Shown: positions 51,898 through 61,971 of the stretch, one piece after another
Numbering within the stretch: the stretch's first letter is position 1
How the letters are laid out: the number at the start of each line of letters is the position of its first letter
Assembly: GCA_019155205.2 (NCBI GenBank)
Contig: JAHNZQ020000010.1
Coordinates: 2,324,117 to 2,388,116 of the forward strand
Reading direction: 5' to 3'
Length of the DNA: 64,000 nucleotides
Source of the DNA: Gracilaria vermiculophylla
Lineage: Eukaryota > Rhodophyta > Florideophyceae > Gracilariales > Gracilariaceae
Made by a program: the position numbers and the translations under genes
The notes under the pieces: generated by a model
What the model saw: only the letters and a program-made list of their open reading frames with translations
Database searches by the model: none
Told to the model about the DNA's origin: nothing

Positions 51898-52572
51898 TCA
51901 GGATATATGTGGGTTGCCAGACACTGTACTGCTTTTTCCCCCTTTTATGTTAAGCGTGTTAGTGTTGCTCGGGATATTGATTGTGCGCTTACCCTGTTCA
52001 TCAACGTAATAAAACCACACCTCTCCGGATTTGCATCCCCTCCATCCCGGTATCTCAAACCCATTACAACAAACTACGCACCCATGACTTGCTTCTTTCT
52101 CCATCTTTTCTCCGACTCTTCGCATAATGCTGGGCACTCCAAAAACTGTCACAACATCAGCGTCGTCCACGTTCATGTCCCACATGTCACACCACTTGAC
52201 TGAGGCATTTGAAGAAAGACCTCTATTCCATACTCGAAAGTTGGCAGCCAACACAAGCCACGCATTTAGCTCAGCACCCTTTGAAACCCACCCCTCCTCC
52301 GCTGCATCAAGAATAAGTTCACCGGAACCAGCACCCAAATCAATCAGACGCGGCGCATCATCCCGTGACTGTTTCCTTCGCCGTGCTTCCTCGCGCAAAA
52401 ATCTACGAATGGTTTGTCGAGCCAACTTCGATGAGGCGACGTAGGGTGCTCCTGAGAACGTTCGAAGGAATGGAGCAGTTAGGAGCGCCAATATTCCAGT
52501 TGTACAGGCAATTGTCGTCAACCCTGTTCGTGCAATTCGGGAGCTTCGATCAGAGGTTGTGTCAGTGCTCAT
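51898..52572 (-). CDS. ATPSCKMT/ANTKMT-type (FAM173) protein lysine methyltransferase
   Basis: A small Rossmann-type methyltransferase of the FAM173 family; animal members methylate lysines of mitochondrial ATP synthase c-subunit or the ADP/ATP carrier. 224 residues if unspliced. An N-terminal hydrophobic segment (about residues 17-34, GLTTIACTTGILALLTAP) acts as anchor or targeting signal. It is followed by the SAM motif LIDLGAGSGELILDAAEEGW, the acidic motif GAELNAWLVLAANFRVW, and DADVVTVFGVPSIM, all family-typical. The family usually ends soon after the IPGW and VWFYY elements. Here the tail after DEQ includes a likely 69-nt intron (51924-51992), whose removal shortens the tail in frame. 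Start is the first true ATG. Confidence 0.85.
   Translation of the reverse strand: MSTDTTSDRSSRIARTGLTTIACTTGILALLTAPFLRTFSGAPYVASSKLARQTIRRFLREEARRRKQSRDDAPRLIDLGAGSGELILDAAEEGWVSKGAELNAWLVLAANFRVWNRGLSSNASVKWCDMWDMNVDDADVVTVFGVPSIMRRVGEKMEKEASHGCVVCCNGFEIPGWRGCKSGEVWFYYVDEQGKRTINIPSNTNTLNIKGGKSSTVSGNPHIS
51924..51992 (-). other. Probable in-frame intron (69 nt) near the 3' end of the methyltransferase gene
   Basis: Minus-strand GTAAGC follows ACAGG, a CACTAACAC motif lies about 39 nt before a terminal GTACAG, and the length is a multiple of three, so the unspliced frame is also open. Size and branch-like motif match the other introns of this window. Splicing would give DEQ joined to VSGNPHIS at the C-terminus. 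Confidence 0.6.
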
Positions 52573-53109
52573 TGATGATTGATTCGCGCACACAAGTTGG
52601 ATCTCTGGGCATTGAGAGGCTAAAGATGATATTGTATAACACTAATTTCAATCCTGAAAAGAGTCTCATGGCAATTCAAAAGACAACAGATCCAGATTTT
52701 CAAGCGTCTGGGAGGATTACAAAGTAAAGTATGTTACCTACTTTAATCCACGTTGACTGAACTCCTGTCGCGTATTTTTTCATCTGCGTAATGGTTGAAA
52801 TCGGCGATGAGCTCTTCCGTCCTTGGGCAAAGCGTGCGCATAGAAAACATCTTCATAGCAGCAATCGGCAGTGTTAGTGCTCTTCATAATTTTCGCTCGC
52901 CGATTATTGAAATCGCCACATTTCCCGCCCTCATGTTAATAGATAAGGTCACCTCAACTATGCGATAGGTACAGTACTTGGTTAAATGCACTAATAATTA
53001 TACGGCGATCGCTTTTCTTTGACGTTTCGAGTGAGCTTTACAACTCGAAGCGACAAGCATTGTGTCTCACCCTGCATAACGACACTAGTTGTTATCCGGC
53101 GGCCTGAAT
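52573..53109. other. Divergent promoter region
   Basis: 537 bp between the methyltransferase gene (minus) and the thiolase gene (plus). Nothing specific is seen. Confidence 0.5.
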
Positions 53110-54390
53110 ATGAACACAAATGATATCTACAGTTTCAGTGAAGTTGTTGTGGTCGGAGCAGCACGCACTCCAATTGGGTCATATGGTGGTTCACTTTCAA
53201 AGGTTACAGCGACGAAATTAGGATCAATTGCCATTGAAGGTGAGTGAGGTATTCTTCGCGCGAAAATCTACAAAGATCGATGCTAACATGCTTCAACGCC
53301 AGGTGCGCTAAAGAGAGCGGGTGTTCAGGCATGTGCTGTGGATGCGTGTTACATGGGAAATGTGTGCTCTGCTGGTCTTGGACAAGCTCCGGCCCGACAG
53401 GCAGCTATTGGAGCAGGCTTGCCTGTTTCCTGTGTATGTACCACCGTGAACAAAGTTTGTTCGTCCGGATTGAAGGCGATATCTATGGCTGCTCAAGACA
53501 TAATTCTGGGTCAAGCAGATATCATCGTTGCAGGAGGGATGGAAAGCATGTCGAATATCCCGTTTTATGTGCTACAGGCTCGATTCGGCTATCGCATTGG
53601 CAACGGAGAGCTGGTAGATGGCTTACTTCAAGATGGACTGATTGATCCATACAGTCAGAAACATATGGGCCTCTTTGCTGAACAATGTTCTAGTCTCTAT
53701 GGGTTTTCACGTGAAATGCAGGACAAACACGCCAAAGAAAGCTACCGTCGATCGAGAGCCTCGTGGGAAGATGAAAAGTTCAACTCAGAAGTGGTCCCTG
53801 TGATTATAAACGAAGGCAGGAAGGAGATAAACGTGCAACGTGACGAGGAGTGTTTTCGAATTGATATTTCAAACATCCCTTCAATGCAAACGCCATTTGT
53901 CAAAGACGGCACTGGGACAGTGACGAGTGGGAATGCATCTGGAATGAACGATGGTGCTGCAGCTGTTGTCCTCATGAGCAAATCCAAAGCTGATGAGCTG
54001 GGACTGTCTATAATGGCAACAATACGTGGTTTTGCGGACGCGGAAGTGGAACCTGAACTGTTTACTACAGCTCCATCACAGTCTATTCCAAAAGCATTGA
54101 AAATGGCGAACAAGTCTTTGGATGACGTGGATGTTTTCGAGTTGAACGAAGCGTTTTCGGTGGTGGCTTTGGCTAACACAAAGCTCTTGGGACTAGCAGA
54201 AGACAAGGTGAATCTTTTCGGGGGAGCAGTGAGCTTGGGACATCCATTGGGGTGCAGTGGGGCACGAATTGTGGTTACTTTGCTTAATGTCATGCGACAT
54301 ACAAATTCTAGGGTGGGAACAGCAGGAATATGCAACGGTGGCGGTGGATCTACGGCAATGGTGTTTGAGAGAACATCCGAAAAGCAGTGA
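53110..54390 (+). CDS. ACAT: Acetyl-CoA C-acetyltransferase (thiolase), two exons
   Basis: Exon 1 53110-53239, intron 53240-53302, exon 2 53303-54390, giving 405 residues. Condenses two acetyl-CoA to acetoacetyl-CoA (or the reverse), feeding the mevalonate route or ketone/amino-acid catabolism. Exon 1 supplies the family N-terminus [20 protein letters not shown]. Active-site residues are C96 ([10 protein letters not shown]), H357 ([12 protein letters not shown]) and C387 ([15 protein letters not shown]); NEAFSVVA is also present. The N-terminus is short with no obvious transit peptide and the C-terminus lacks a clear peroxisomal SKL-type signal (it ends SEKQ), so a cytosolic enzyme is likely, though this is inferred. 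Length matches the family only with exon 1 included. Confidence 0.93.
53240..53302 (+). other. Spliceosomal intron (63 nt) in the thiolase gene
   Basis: Donor GAAG|GTGAGT, branch-like GCTAAC 16-21 nt before acceptor CGCCAG|GTGCG. Removal joins IAIEG to ALKRAGV in frame, restoring the thiolase N-terminal domain. Confidence 0.93.
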
Positions 54391-55747
54391 AAGTTGTACT
54401 CTTACGTACATCTTTTGGCATTTGGAAGTTACAAAGCGGAGAGGGTCAAAAGGCTGTGCTTCCGACCTTGACGGTTCATAGTCACGAGGTTTGTAATGTT
54501 CGAATGGGATATTTGCGACTTTGTTTGGATGAACTGCTGTTATACCGCGCCGCTCAACGCGCAGAAAAGCTTACACAGCGCAGGTGCTTGCACTGGCTCG
54601 ATGAACAAGATTAAAGGCGTCTCCCGTCGAAGAGGATCCTACGGGGATGACGGAGCCAATTGCCCGCTCTTCCTTTCCTCGCGCGGAGGCATCGTTGCGT
54701 CTATTCGACGCAACACCACGCAGGATCAACTATGACATAAGTTCGGCGCTTTCTATTTCTGTCTCTCTGGTACGTTGCTCCCAGCATCTAAATTGGCATC
54801 ATCTTCGCCGTCCGCATACATTAAATTGAGGAGACGAAGCAGCCCATCCTATGATTACCGTAATACTCCCTAAACCACGACTTACGGCTGTAACCACCAG
54901 TTGACCAAGGAAGTAGTTTTCTAGAGAAAGTAACGTCTGAGGAGGAATAATCCACGGTTAAAAACAACGATGGACGACTCTGGCACACTAGACAACTGGG
55001 AGAAAAGCGGCATTTCGGTGTTTGCCGTACTTGACGGTTGCTACACATTCTGTTGTTAACCTTTCATGTTAACTCGGGAACTGTCCCGTATAACCGCCCA
55101 GAAGCCTTCGCAGGGAATGAAAACATCAAAAACCCGCGTGATGGCCGTGAACCCCACCGTGTCTCCGCTTCAGTTCCATACTTATGTGCAACGGTCTCAT
55201 GGAAGGGGTTCATAGTGTTGTTACTGTCATCAAGAACAACAGGATATGCAGATTGATCCGTTGTCGATTTATGGAAATTCTCACGTCTTCAAAACCAATT
55301 TCTTCGAACAGAGGCCAAAGCACGTCTGCCATGCTTGAACAACCATCTGAAATTTTGAATATGAAAAAAAAAAAAAAAATGAGACGAGAATTGCCAGATA
55401 TTTAAAACGTAATGCTCCTTTGGAGATACAGCGTTTGACCAGCAACAGAGATTGCGGTGTGTGCACATGTTGTACTAATCCGCTCTGCGCATCACCAACG
55501 GCTGTGGTTGCCCGTCACGATCACTACATGTACTGGTCAAGCCACCGACCGTTTGCTGCCTATTTCGATAGTCAGGCAGCTGCGTTCACTCGCGCTGAGT
55601 TCTGCGCGGGGCAAATCTACTCAGCACCCCGCAATCACGGCAGTTTCTCACGGCGAAGAACCGGCCAAAAATGATAGTACTTTACTGCGCAATGAGCACT
55701 CGCCGCGCAGCGTAGGGCGACCCCCGCCTTGAACGCGCCGAACCCCA
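54391..55747. other. Intergenic region, 1.36 kb
   Basis: Between the thiolase 3' end and the lyase 3' end (convergent). It contains a 16-bp A-run at 55364-55379. No gene or RNA seen. Confidence 0.55.
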
Positions 55748-56560
55748 TCACCCCTCTGCCAGATGCTCGGGCAAGTTTAGGTCTGGGAGGTCGAGGTCCA
55801 TGGTCCACTTGATTTCGTCCTGGCGGCGAACCCTGCGCATCTTGTGCGGAATGCCATCGCGGTTGCCGCCCACCATGACGCCGTCTGCATTGTACACGCG
55901 CTCAGAGACCCAGAGGTCCTCCTTGGTGAGCACGAGGTCGTCCTCGTACCGCAGCGAATCCTTGGACGTGAAGCTACCGTAACGCATGGCGCCGAGAAAG
56001 TGCGGGCCGTTTTGGACAAAGTCGGATCCCGGGTGCGGCTCCGCGACGTAGCGCCAGAGAATCTGGGACCCCTCGAGGTGCTCGTACAGCGCGGTGTCGT
56101 CGACGGAGCCCATGTGCACGGAGTCGAACCTGGACTTTGCCTTTGCGACCATGAGGCCGTGGATGAAGGACATCTTGTAGATGCGCATTTCCAGCGCGTC
56201 GTCCTGCAAGTCACGCAGGGTGTACAGCCTTCTGCGGTACACAATGTCGGCGTTGCCGTTGTACCAGTACGTGGCGAACACGGCGGCATGGCCCTCCGGC
56301 ACGAGGTCTTTGTTGTTGAGCGGCTGAAGGCGGCAGTGCATGTGCTCGTGGATGCGGGAGTAGGGCACGCCGTTGGAGCGGTCGTGGGCGGCCTGGTAGT
56401 AGTTGTCAAAGTCGCTGCGGAACCAGTTGAGAAAGCGTTGCAGGGTCGGGGTGCCTGTTGTGGCGGGCGGCGAGGCGGTGCAGCAGATGCGCGCCCGTGT
56501 GCGTACAGGCGTGTGCGACCGGGGCGTCGGTATCGGGGACAGGAATGCTACGGATTGCAT
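55748..56560 (-). CDS. cpcT/cpeT: Phycobiliprotein chromophore lyase, CpcT/CpeT family, plastid-targeted
   Basis: A 270-residue protein of the CpcT/CpeT family, which attaches bilin chromophores (phycocyanobilin or phycoerythrobilin) to a cysteine of phycobiliprotein beta subunits. The family elements are visible: RFLNWFRSDFDNYYQA near residue 42, the HEHMHCRLQPL strand, AVFATYWYNGNADIVYRRRL, and later GSQILWRYVAEPHPGSDF. The first 35 residues (MQSVAFLSPIPTPRSHTPVR) are basic and Ser/Thr/Pro-rich with a Phe near the start, as in red-algal transit peptides. This nuclear gene marks the host as phycobilisome-containing. Whether it serves phycocyanin or phycoerythrin cannot be told. The coding sequence is already GC-rich compared with the genes to its left. 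Confidence 0.88.
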   Translation of the reverse strand: MQSVAFLSPIPTPRSHTPVRTRARICCTASPPATTGTPTLQRFLNWFRSDFDNYYQAAHDRSNGVPYSRIHEHMHCRLQPLNNKDLVPEGHAAVFATYWYNGNADIVYRRRLYTLRDLQDDALEMRIYKMSFIHGLMVAKAKSRFDSVHMGSVDDTALYEHLEGSQILWRYVAEPHPGSDFVQNGPHFLGAMRYGSFTSKDSLRYEDDLVLTKEDLWVSERVYNADGVMVGGNRDGIPHKMRRVRRQDEIKWTMDLDLPDLNLPEHLAEG

Positions 56561-57190
56561 GTCGGAAGAAGCGTGTTACCGGCTTTGCAGGAGAAGGGGG
56601 TGATGCGCGAAGGGCGATAGATTGTTGAGGCGGAGGGAGAGAGAAGATGACTCCTTCGCGTTGATTCTGTATGGCTCGAGATACGAAGGGCACGAATCTG
56701 TGCGGATATTTTATTTACCCTGCCAGCTACAAATGAAGACGTTTTTGTGTTTCAAGACGTATTGCATGACTTTTGACACAGCGCGCGACGATTTTGTTGC
56801 TCTCGAGTCGTGTGGGCATAGGCGAGTAACTCAAGTTTCGTCAAGAAGCTTTCAATGGCTGCCCACGGCACTCTGTTCGGCTGTTGCTAAGGTAACAGCC
56901 TGTTGAACATGGACTGTTCTGCCGGCAACCCGAAAGCAGGCACAGAGAGCACCCGCAAGCAACAACCTATACAAGCTATTGTTAGAAAACTGCTTTAATT
57001 TTAATGAACATATATTCATCCACTGGATAAGTCAACTGCACTTGAGGCTGCCATTTTGAAACATATGCCACGCATACGACGTGTGCACGTGTTTCACAAA
57101 AACGCGTGAAACACGTTATTGTGAAAGCACCGCGTGCACAAATCGGGTGCTGCCGATTTGGCGCCAACTCGGCGCGTTGCGCGTGAGACG
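56561..57190. other. Divergent promoter region at the composition boundary
   Basis: 630 bp between the lyase gene (minus) and PNKP (plus). The left part has normal composition; the sharp rise in G+C begins close to 57130. Confidence 0.5.
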
Positions 57191-58657
57191 ATGCTCCTCT
57201 GCCGGTGCGTGCCGGCGCTCAAGTATGCGTTGGGCGCGGCAGCGCAGGACCGCGTCGCGGCGAGGCAGCTCCGCCGCGCCACGATGCCCACGCAGCAGCC
57301 GCTTCAAACAAACAAGCGTGTGCGGCAGCAGACGACGCTCAATGCGCTGGCCGGCATAGCGGAGGGCTCCGATGCCAAGCGATCGCGCCGCGCCGAGCCG
57401 CCGCGGGAGGGCAAGTGGCTCCCGTGCGAGAAGGGCCTCATGAGGTACGAGCCCAAGTCGTGGGGCGACCAGAGCGGCGCGTTGCGCAAAGGCGGCGCGC
57501 TGAAAGTGGCCGCCTTCGACCTCGACAGCACGCTGATCACCACCAAGTCGCGCGCCAAGTTCCCCAAGAGCCCCAACGACTGGCGGCTGCTCAACGCGCA
57601 GGTGCAGCCCATGGTGGCCGCGCTGGCGCGCGACGGCTTCGTGCTCGTCGTGTTCACCAACCAGGCGGGGGTGAGCAACGGGCGCATCGGCGAGCCGTTT
57701 GTCAAGTCGCGCATTGAGGGCGTGCTCGCCGCTCTCAAGGTGGACGTGGGCGTGTTTGTGGCCACGGCGAAGGACAACTTCCGCAAGCCGGCCACGGGCA
57801 TGTGGGAGCAGTTTGTGCAGCTGATTGGGCGCGTGTCTCGAATCGACGCGCACAGCTCTTTTTACGTCGGTGACGCCGCGGGGAGAAAGGCGCGTGCGGG
57901 TCATGCGGCCGACTTCTCCGACAGCGACCTGCGCTTCAGCATCAACATTGGGCTGTCGTTCCGCACGCCGGAGCAGTACTTTCTGGGCAAGGCTGCGGAA
58001 GCGGTCTCCGCAGACGCTCTGCACGGCTTTGACCCCAGGAAAACGGTGGAGGAAATTGGGCCGGTGATGATCGGGCAAGGAACGGACATGGAGCTTTTGC
58101 TGAAGAACTTGGTGACGCCCACTGCTGTGGTGGAGGACATCATGATGGGCGCCTCGCAAGGCGCGGAGGTTGCACCCGTGCAGACGATGATCCTCATGCA
58201 CGGGTTCCCCGCGTCTGGGAAGAGCACTTTTGTGAAGCGGTATCTGGTGCCGCGCGGGTACGCGTGGATCAACCAAGACAGTTTACACACGTTTAGCAGA
58301 TGCATTCGAGCGACGCGAAACGAGCTGGCGGCGGGGAAGAGCGTGGTGATTGACAACACCAACGCGGACAGCAACGCTCGAAGAAAGTACATTGAAGTTG
58401 CGAAGGAGCATGGTGCCAACGTGAAAGTACTGGCATTGAGCATGGCAAGTGGCAGGGAGCTGTGTGAACACCTGAATGTGGTGAGGGAGCGCGAGACAAA
58501 GGGCGAGAGCGCACATGTGCCCAAAGTGGCTTACCACGCGTTTCAAAAGCGGAGACAGGCGCCGCACGTGGACGAGGGAATCGATGCCATCGGGGAAGTT
58601 AAATTCATTCCATGCTTTGTGTCAGAACGCGAGAAATACATGTTCACGAGACTGTGA
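57191..58657 (+). CDS. PNKP: Bifunctional polynucleotide phosphatase/kinase (PNKP) without FHA domain
   Basis: DNA end-processing enzyme that removes 3'-phosphates and phosphorylates 5'-hydroxyls at breaks. It has a HAD-type phosphatase domain with AAFDLDSTLI (D110 and D112 as nucleophile and acid), LVVFTNQAGVSNG and FYVGDAAGR, then a kinase domain with Walker A GFPASGKSTF (from G338), NQDSLHTF and VVIDNTNADSNAR. No N-terminal FHA domain is present, as in plant and fission-yeast-type enzymes that differ from the vertebrate layout. A basic N-terminal segment (MLLCRCVPALKYALG, RQLRR) might target an organelle. A second ATG at 57284 would remove it. The third motif-I position is Ser, where Gly is common in this family. 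488 residues; single exon in very GC-rich DNA. Confidence 0.92.
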   Translation: MLLCRCVPALKYALGAAAQDRVAARQLRRATMPTQQPLQTNKRVRQQTTLNALAGIAEGSDAKRSRRAEPPREGKWLPCEKGLMRYEPKSWGDQSGALRKGGALKVAAFDLDSTLITTKSRAKFPKSPNDWRLLNAQVQPMVAALARDGFVLVVFTNQAGVSNGRIGEPFVKSRIEGVLAALKVDVGVFVATAKDNFRKPATGMWEQFVQLIGRVSRIDAHSSFYVGDAAGRKARAGHAADFSDSDLRFSINIGLSFRTPEQYFLGKAAEAVSADALHGFDPRKTVEEIGPVMIGQGTDMELLLKNLVTPTAVVEDIMMGASQGAEVAPVQTMILMHGFPASGKSTFVKRYLVPRGYAWINQDSLHTFSRCIRATRNELAAGKSVVIDNTNADSNARRKYIEVAKEHGANVKVLALSMASGRELCEHLNVVRERETKGESAHVPKVAYHAFQKRRQAPHVDEGIDAIGEVKFIPCFVSEREKYMFTRL

Positions 58658-58806
58658 CGGCGGTGGATTTATTAAAAGGGAGAAACGAAGGTGTTTTGTG
58701 GCTGTGAGTTGTGCGGGGGCGACGGCTCGGTGTTTGAAAGGAGCGCGGAGGAGAGGGTGCGACGGGGCGCGGCGGCGAGTGCTGGAAGCGGGAGCAAATG
58801 CGGCGG

Positions 58807-59439
58807 CTACGCGCGCTTGGATGTGGGTGCGTGTGGGCTGCGTTGGTGCGCCATTGCGAGCAGAGCCTTGAACACGCCATTTGGGTCTGTCGTGTCGGTT
58901 TGCTCGTGCCCCAGCAGCTCGGCGCGCACATCGTGTGGGAGGGTGCGGATGAAGGATGGAAACCAGATGATGAACGCGGCCGCTGCCACCATCAACGCCT
59001 GCAGGCGGTAGGCCCACAGGCTGCGCACGCTCCAGCGCGCGTGCTGGCGTGTGAGCGCATAGCGCGTGCGGCGGCTGGGCTGGAACATGACGGCGCTGCT
59101 GCGCGCGGCGGCGCGCGCCGCCGGCGGCGCCGGCGGCGGCGGCGGCCTGTGCAGCGCGCTGGAGCGCGCGCGCGCGAGCAGCACGCGCTGCGCGTCGGCG
59201 TGCACCACGATGGGGTGGTAGTGCTCCTCCACGGCGCCCAGCAGGCGCAGCACGTACGCCGTGGCGCCGCCGCACGCGGCGGGGCGCAGCCACAGCGTGA
59301 AGGACGCGTTGGCCGTGACGGACGCCGACGCCGCCAGCGCGCCGCTGCGCGCGTACGCCGCCACCTGCAGCGCCCACAGCGCGTCGGCGCACGGCGTGGC
59401 CACCGCGCCGCGCACCGCCAGCGCGGTCGCGCGCGCCGC

Positions 59440-59471
<32 letters not shown>

Positions 59472-59508
59472 CCGCCGCCGCCGCCGCGCGCGCCAGCCTG
59501 CGCCCCAT
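58807..59508 (-). CDS. Small secretory-type membrane protein, unknown function
   Basis: A 233-residue protein. It has a textbook signal peptide (MGRRLARAAAAAALLLLLLL, cleavage near ARATALA) and a second hydrophobic segment near residues 167-186 (LQALMVAAAAFIIWFPSFI), which gives a type I or hairpin membrane topology. Between them is a lumenal region with FTLWLRPAACGGATAYVLRLLG and a Pro/Ala linker. The C-terminal tail (LPHDVRAELLGHEQTD) is polar. I recognise no family. In DNA this GC-rich, long frames arise by chance, but the ordered signal peptide, membrane segment and non-repetitive lumenal sequence support a real gene. Divergent partner of the RanGAP-like gene. Confidence 0.55.
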
Positions 59509-59764
59509 GTGCGCCGCGCGCCGATCGGCTGCTCCGTCAGCAAAGGTTGGCGCCGATGGCGACGCGGGCGCGCGCCCCAAAAAAATGTGCCGTTGCGCCG
59601 CGCGCGCGTAAAACTGTGCTGCCGCTCTGCTCGTGCGTGCCATGGCGCGCTTCCCGCGCTGCCGCCGCTCCCCGCCTCCCCCGCGTTGGCACGTCCCTCA
59701 ATCGCCGTTGCGGCGCGCCAGCGGTACCGCGCTCCCGCCGCCCCCGCCGCCCCCGCCGCCCACC
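59509..59764. promoter_or_regulatory. Short divergent intergenic region
   Basis: 256 bp shared upstream region of the small secretory protein gene (minus) and the RanGAP-like gene (plus), very GC-rich; includes a CCG-repeat just before the RanGAP-like ATG. The plus frame is open from ATG 59642, so the true leader may be shorter. Confidence 0.45.
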
Positions 59765-61083
59765 ATGTCGCCGCACCATGACACGCCGTCCGTGCCGCCC
59801 ACGCCCAAGACCTTCACGCTGTCGCCGCCGTCGCGCCAGGTGCTCTCGCGCAAGCTGGCCGCCACCCTGTTCGAGCCGCTTTCGCAACAGCCCTACACCA
59901 CCATCAACCTCTCCGGCGCCGCGCTGGGCGACTCGGCCATCAGCCAGGCCGGCCCGCACCTCATCGCTCTCGCCAACATGCAGTGCCTGCAAACAGTCAT
60001 TCTGTCCGACATCATCGCGTCGCTGCCGCAGGACGAGGCGCTGCGCTCCCTCAACGCCATCTCCTCCTCCATCGGCATCTGCAAGCAACTGCGCTCCGTC
60101 GACCTGTCGCACAACGCGCTGGGCAGCAACGGCATTGCCGCGTGCCGCGCGCTGCTGGCCAAGCAGCCGCTGCTGGAAAAGGTGTTCCTGTCCGAGGCGG
60201 GGCTCGCCGCCGACTCGGTGCGCCTGCTGTGCGACTTTCTGCAGCCGTGCGTCAACAACTTGCGCGTGCTGGACATCCACGCCAACCGCGTGGACGCCGT
60301 CGGCATGGAGCGCATTGCCGCGCTGCTGCACAAGACGCCGCGCCTGCAGCGCCTGCGCGCGTCCAGCGTGGGCGCCTCGTCGGCCGCCATCCGCACCCTG
60401 GCGCGCGCCCTCACCGCCACCAACTCGCTCACCGCCCTCGACCTGTCCGACAACCGCATGGACGCCGACGCCGCCGCCGAGCTGGCCGCCGCGCTGGCCG
60501 CGCAGCCGCACCTGTCGCGCCTGGCGCTGTGCGACCTCAACATGGGCGACGCCGCGCTGCGCGCGCTGCTGCACCCGCTGGCGCGCGCGCCGCACGGCGT
60601 GGCGGAGCTGCTGCTGGCGGGCAACGAGCTGCGCCCCGCCGCCGCGCCGGCGCTGGCCGCGTACGCCGCCGCGCACGCGCGCGCGCTGCGCGCGCTGGAC
60701 GTGGCGCACAACGAGCTGCGCGCGCGCGGCGTGGCGCAGCTGGCCGCCGCGCTGGCGCGCCGCCCCGCGCTGTCCGCGCTCACGCGCCTGGCCGTCGCGC
60801 ACAACGGCGCGCCGCCGCTGGCGCTCGTGCAGCTGGCGCACGCCGTCGTGCAGCTGCCCGCGCTGTCGCGCCTCGACGTGCGCGGCACCGCGCTGGCGCC
60901 GCGCACCGCGCGCGCGCTGCGCAGCGCGCTGCGCGGCGTCGACGTGCTGGCCGACCAGCGGCGCGCCGCCGCCCCCGCCGCCCCCGCCGCCCCCGCCGCC
61001 CCCGCCGCCGCGCACGACGGCGACGGCAGCGGCCACGGCCACGGCCACGGCCACGGCCACGACGACGACGACGGCGGCGGCGA

Positions 61084-61131
<48 letters not shown>

Positions 61132-61378
61132 CGCCGACGTGCAGAGCGCGCTGCGCGCGCTGTGCGACGCGGCCGACGTGCGCGGCCAGCGCGACGGCGG
61201 CGCCGAGCGCGACGAGCGCGCGCCGCGCTCCGCCATGCGCAAGCTGGTGCGCATGTTTTCGCAGCGCGGCGGCGGCGGGGCGGACGCGGACGCGGACGCG
61301 CGCGAGGAGCGCGAGGCCGAGCGGCTGCGCGACAGCAGCGGCGGCGCGGCGGTGTCGGAAAGCGCAACGTTCGGGGAG

Positions 61379-61412
<34 letters not shown>

Positions 61413-61840
61413 GCCACGACAAGGACGGCGTCGACGACGGCGACGCCGTGTTCACTCCGGGGGCGGCGAGCGCGACGGGCGAGTGCTCGGAGCAGGACAT
61501 CATGCAGTCGGCGCGAAAACTAAAGCGCACGGTGGCGTCGCTGAACCGCGAGGTGTTCGACGCGACGGGCGAGCTGCAGCTGGACGCGGGGGCGGCGGGG
61601 GCGATGTACGCGAGAAGGCAGGCGGCGGAGGCGGAGGCGGAGGCGGAGGCGGAGGGGCGGGAAGGGCAGGAAGGGTGGGAGGCAATCGACGAGCTGCTGG
61701 TGGACGGGCACAAACAGGGGTGGTTTAGTTGGTTTGTGGAGGTATTAGGCGGGCTGTTATTTGCGGCGTTCGTGGTGATGTTAGTGCTCGGCGTGGTGCA
61801 GTGGCAGGAGGACGTGGCTCCGTCGCTGCGACCAATGTAG
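59765..61840 (+). CDS. RanGAP-like leucine-rich-repeat protein with acidic tract and C-terminal membrane anchor
   Basis: A 691-residue protein. Residues about 44-396 form ribonuclease-inhibitor-type leucine-rich repeats that follow the plant RanGAP order: a segment with SDIIASLPQDEAL, then LRSVDLSHNALGSNG, LEKVFLSEAGL, LRVLDIHANRVDAVG and LRASSVGASSAAI. An Ala/Pro linker, a His-Gly repeat (about 423-432) and a poly-Asp tract (about 433-455) follow; an acidic tail after the repeats is also a RanGAP feature. Unlike known RanGAPs, the C-terminus has a hydrophobic segment (about 657-678, FVEVLGGLLFAAFVVMLVLG) only 13 residues from the end, a predicted tail anchor. The Arg and Asn that family members carry near residues 87 and 144 appear to be Leu and Glu. 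ATG 59765 has context CACC; ATG 59642 is the alternative. Confidence 0.75.
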
Positions 61841-61940
61841 GGGCGCGCGCGTTGTGGGGCGGGGGCGCGCGGCGCGGCGCGCACGCGCGCAAAGACCAAG
61901 TGCGATGTAAACTCCAGGCGTGTACCGCTGGTCGACGAGC

Positions 61941-61971
<31 letters not shown>

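Noticed and set aside
59537..61523. Very long open frames on both strands overlapping the RanGAP-like gene
   Set aside because: They translate as Arg, Ala, Val or Pro-rich simple sequence. In such GC-rich DNA stops are rare in all frames. Only the plus frame ending at 61840 shows leucine-rich repeats, an acidic tract and a membrane helix.
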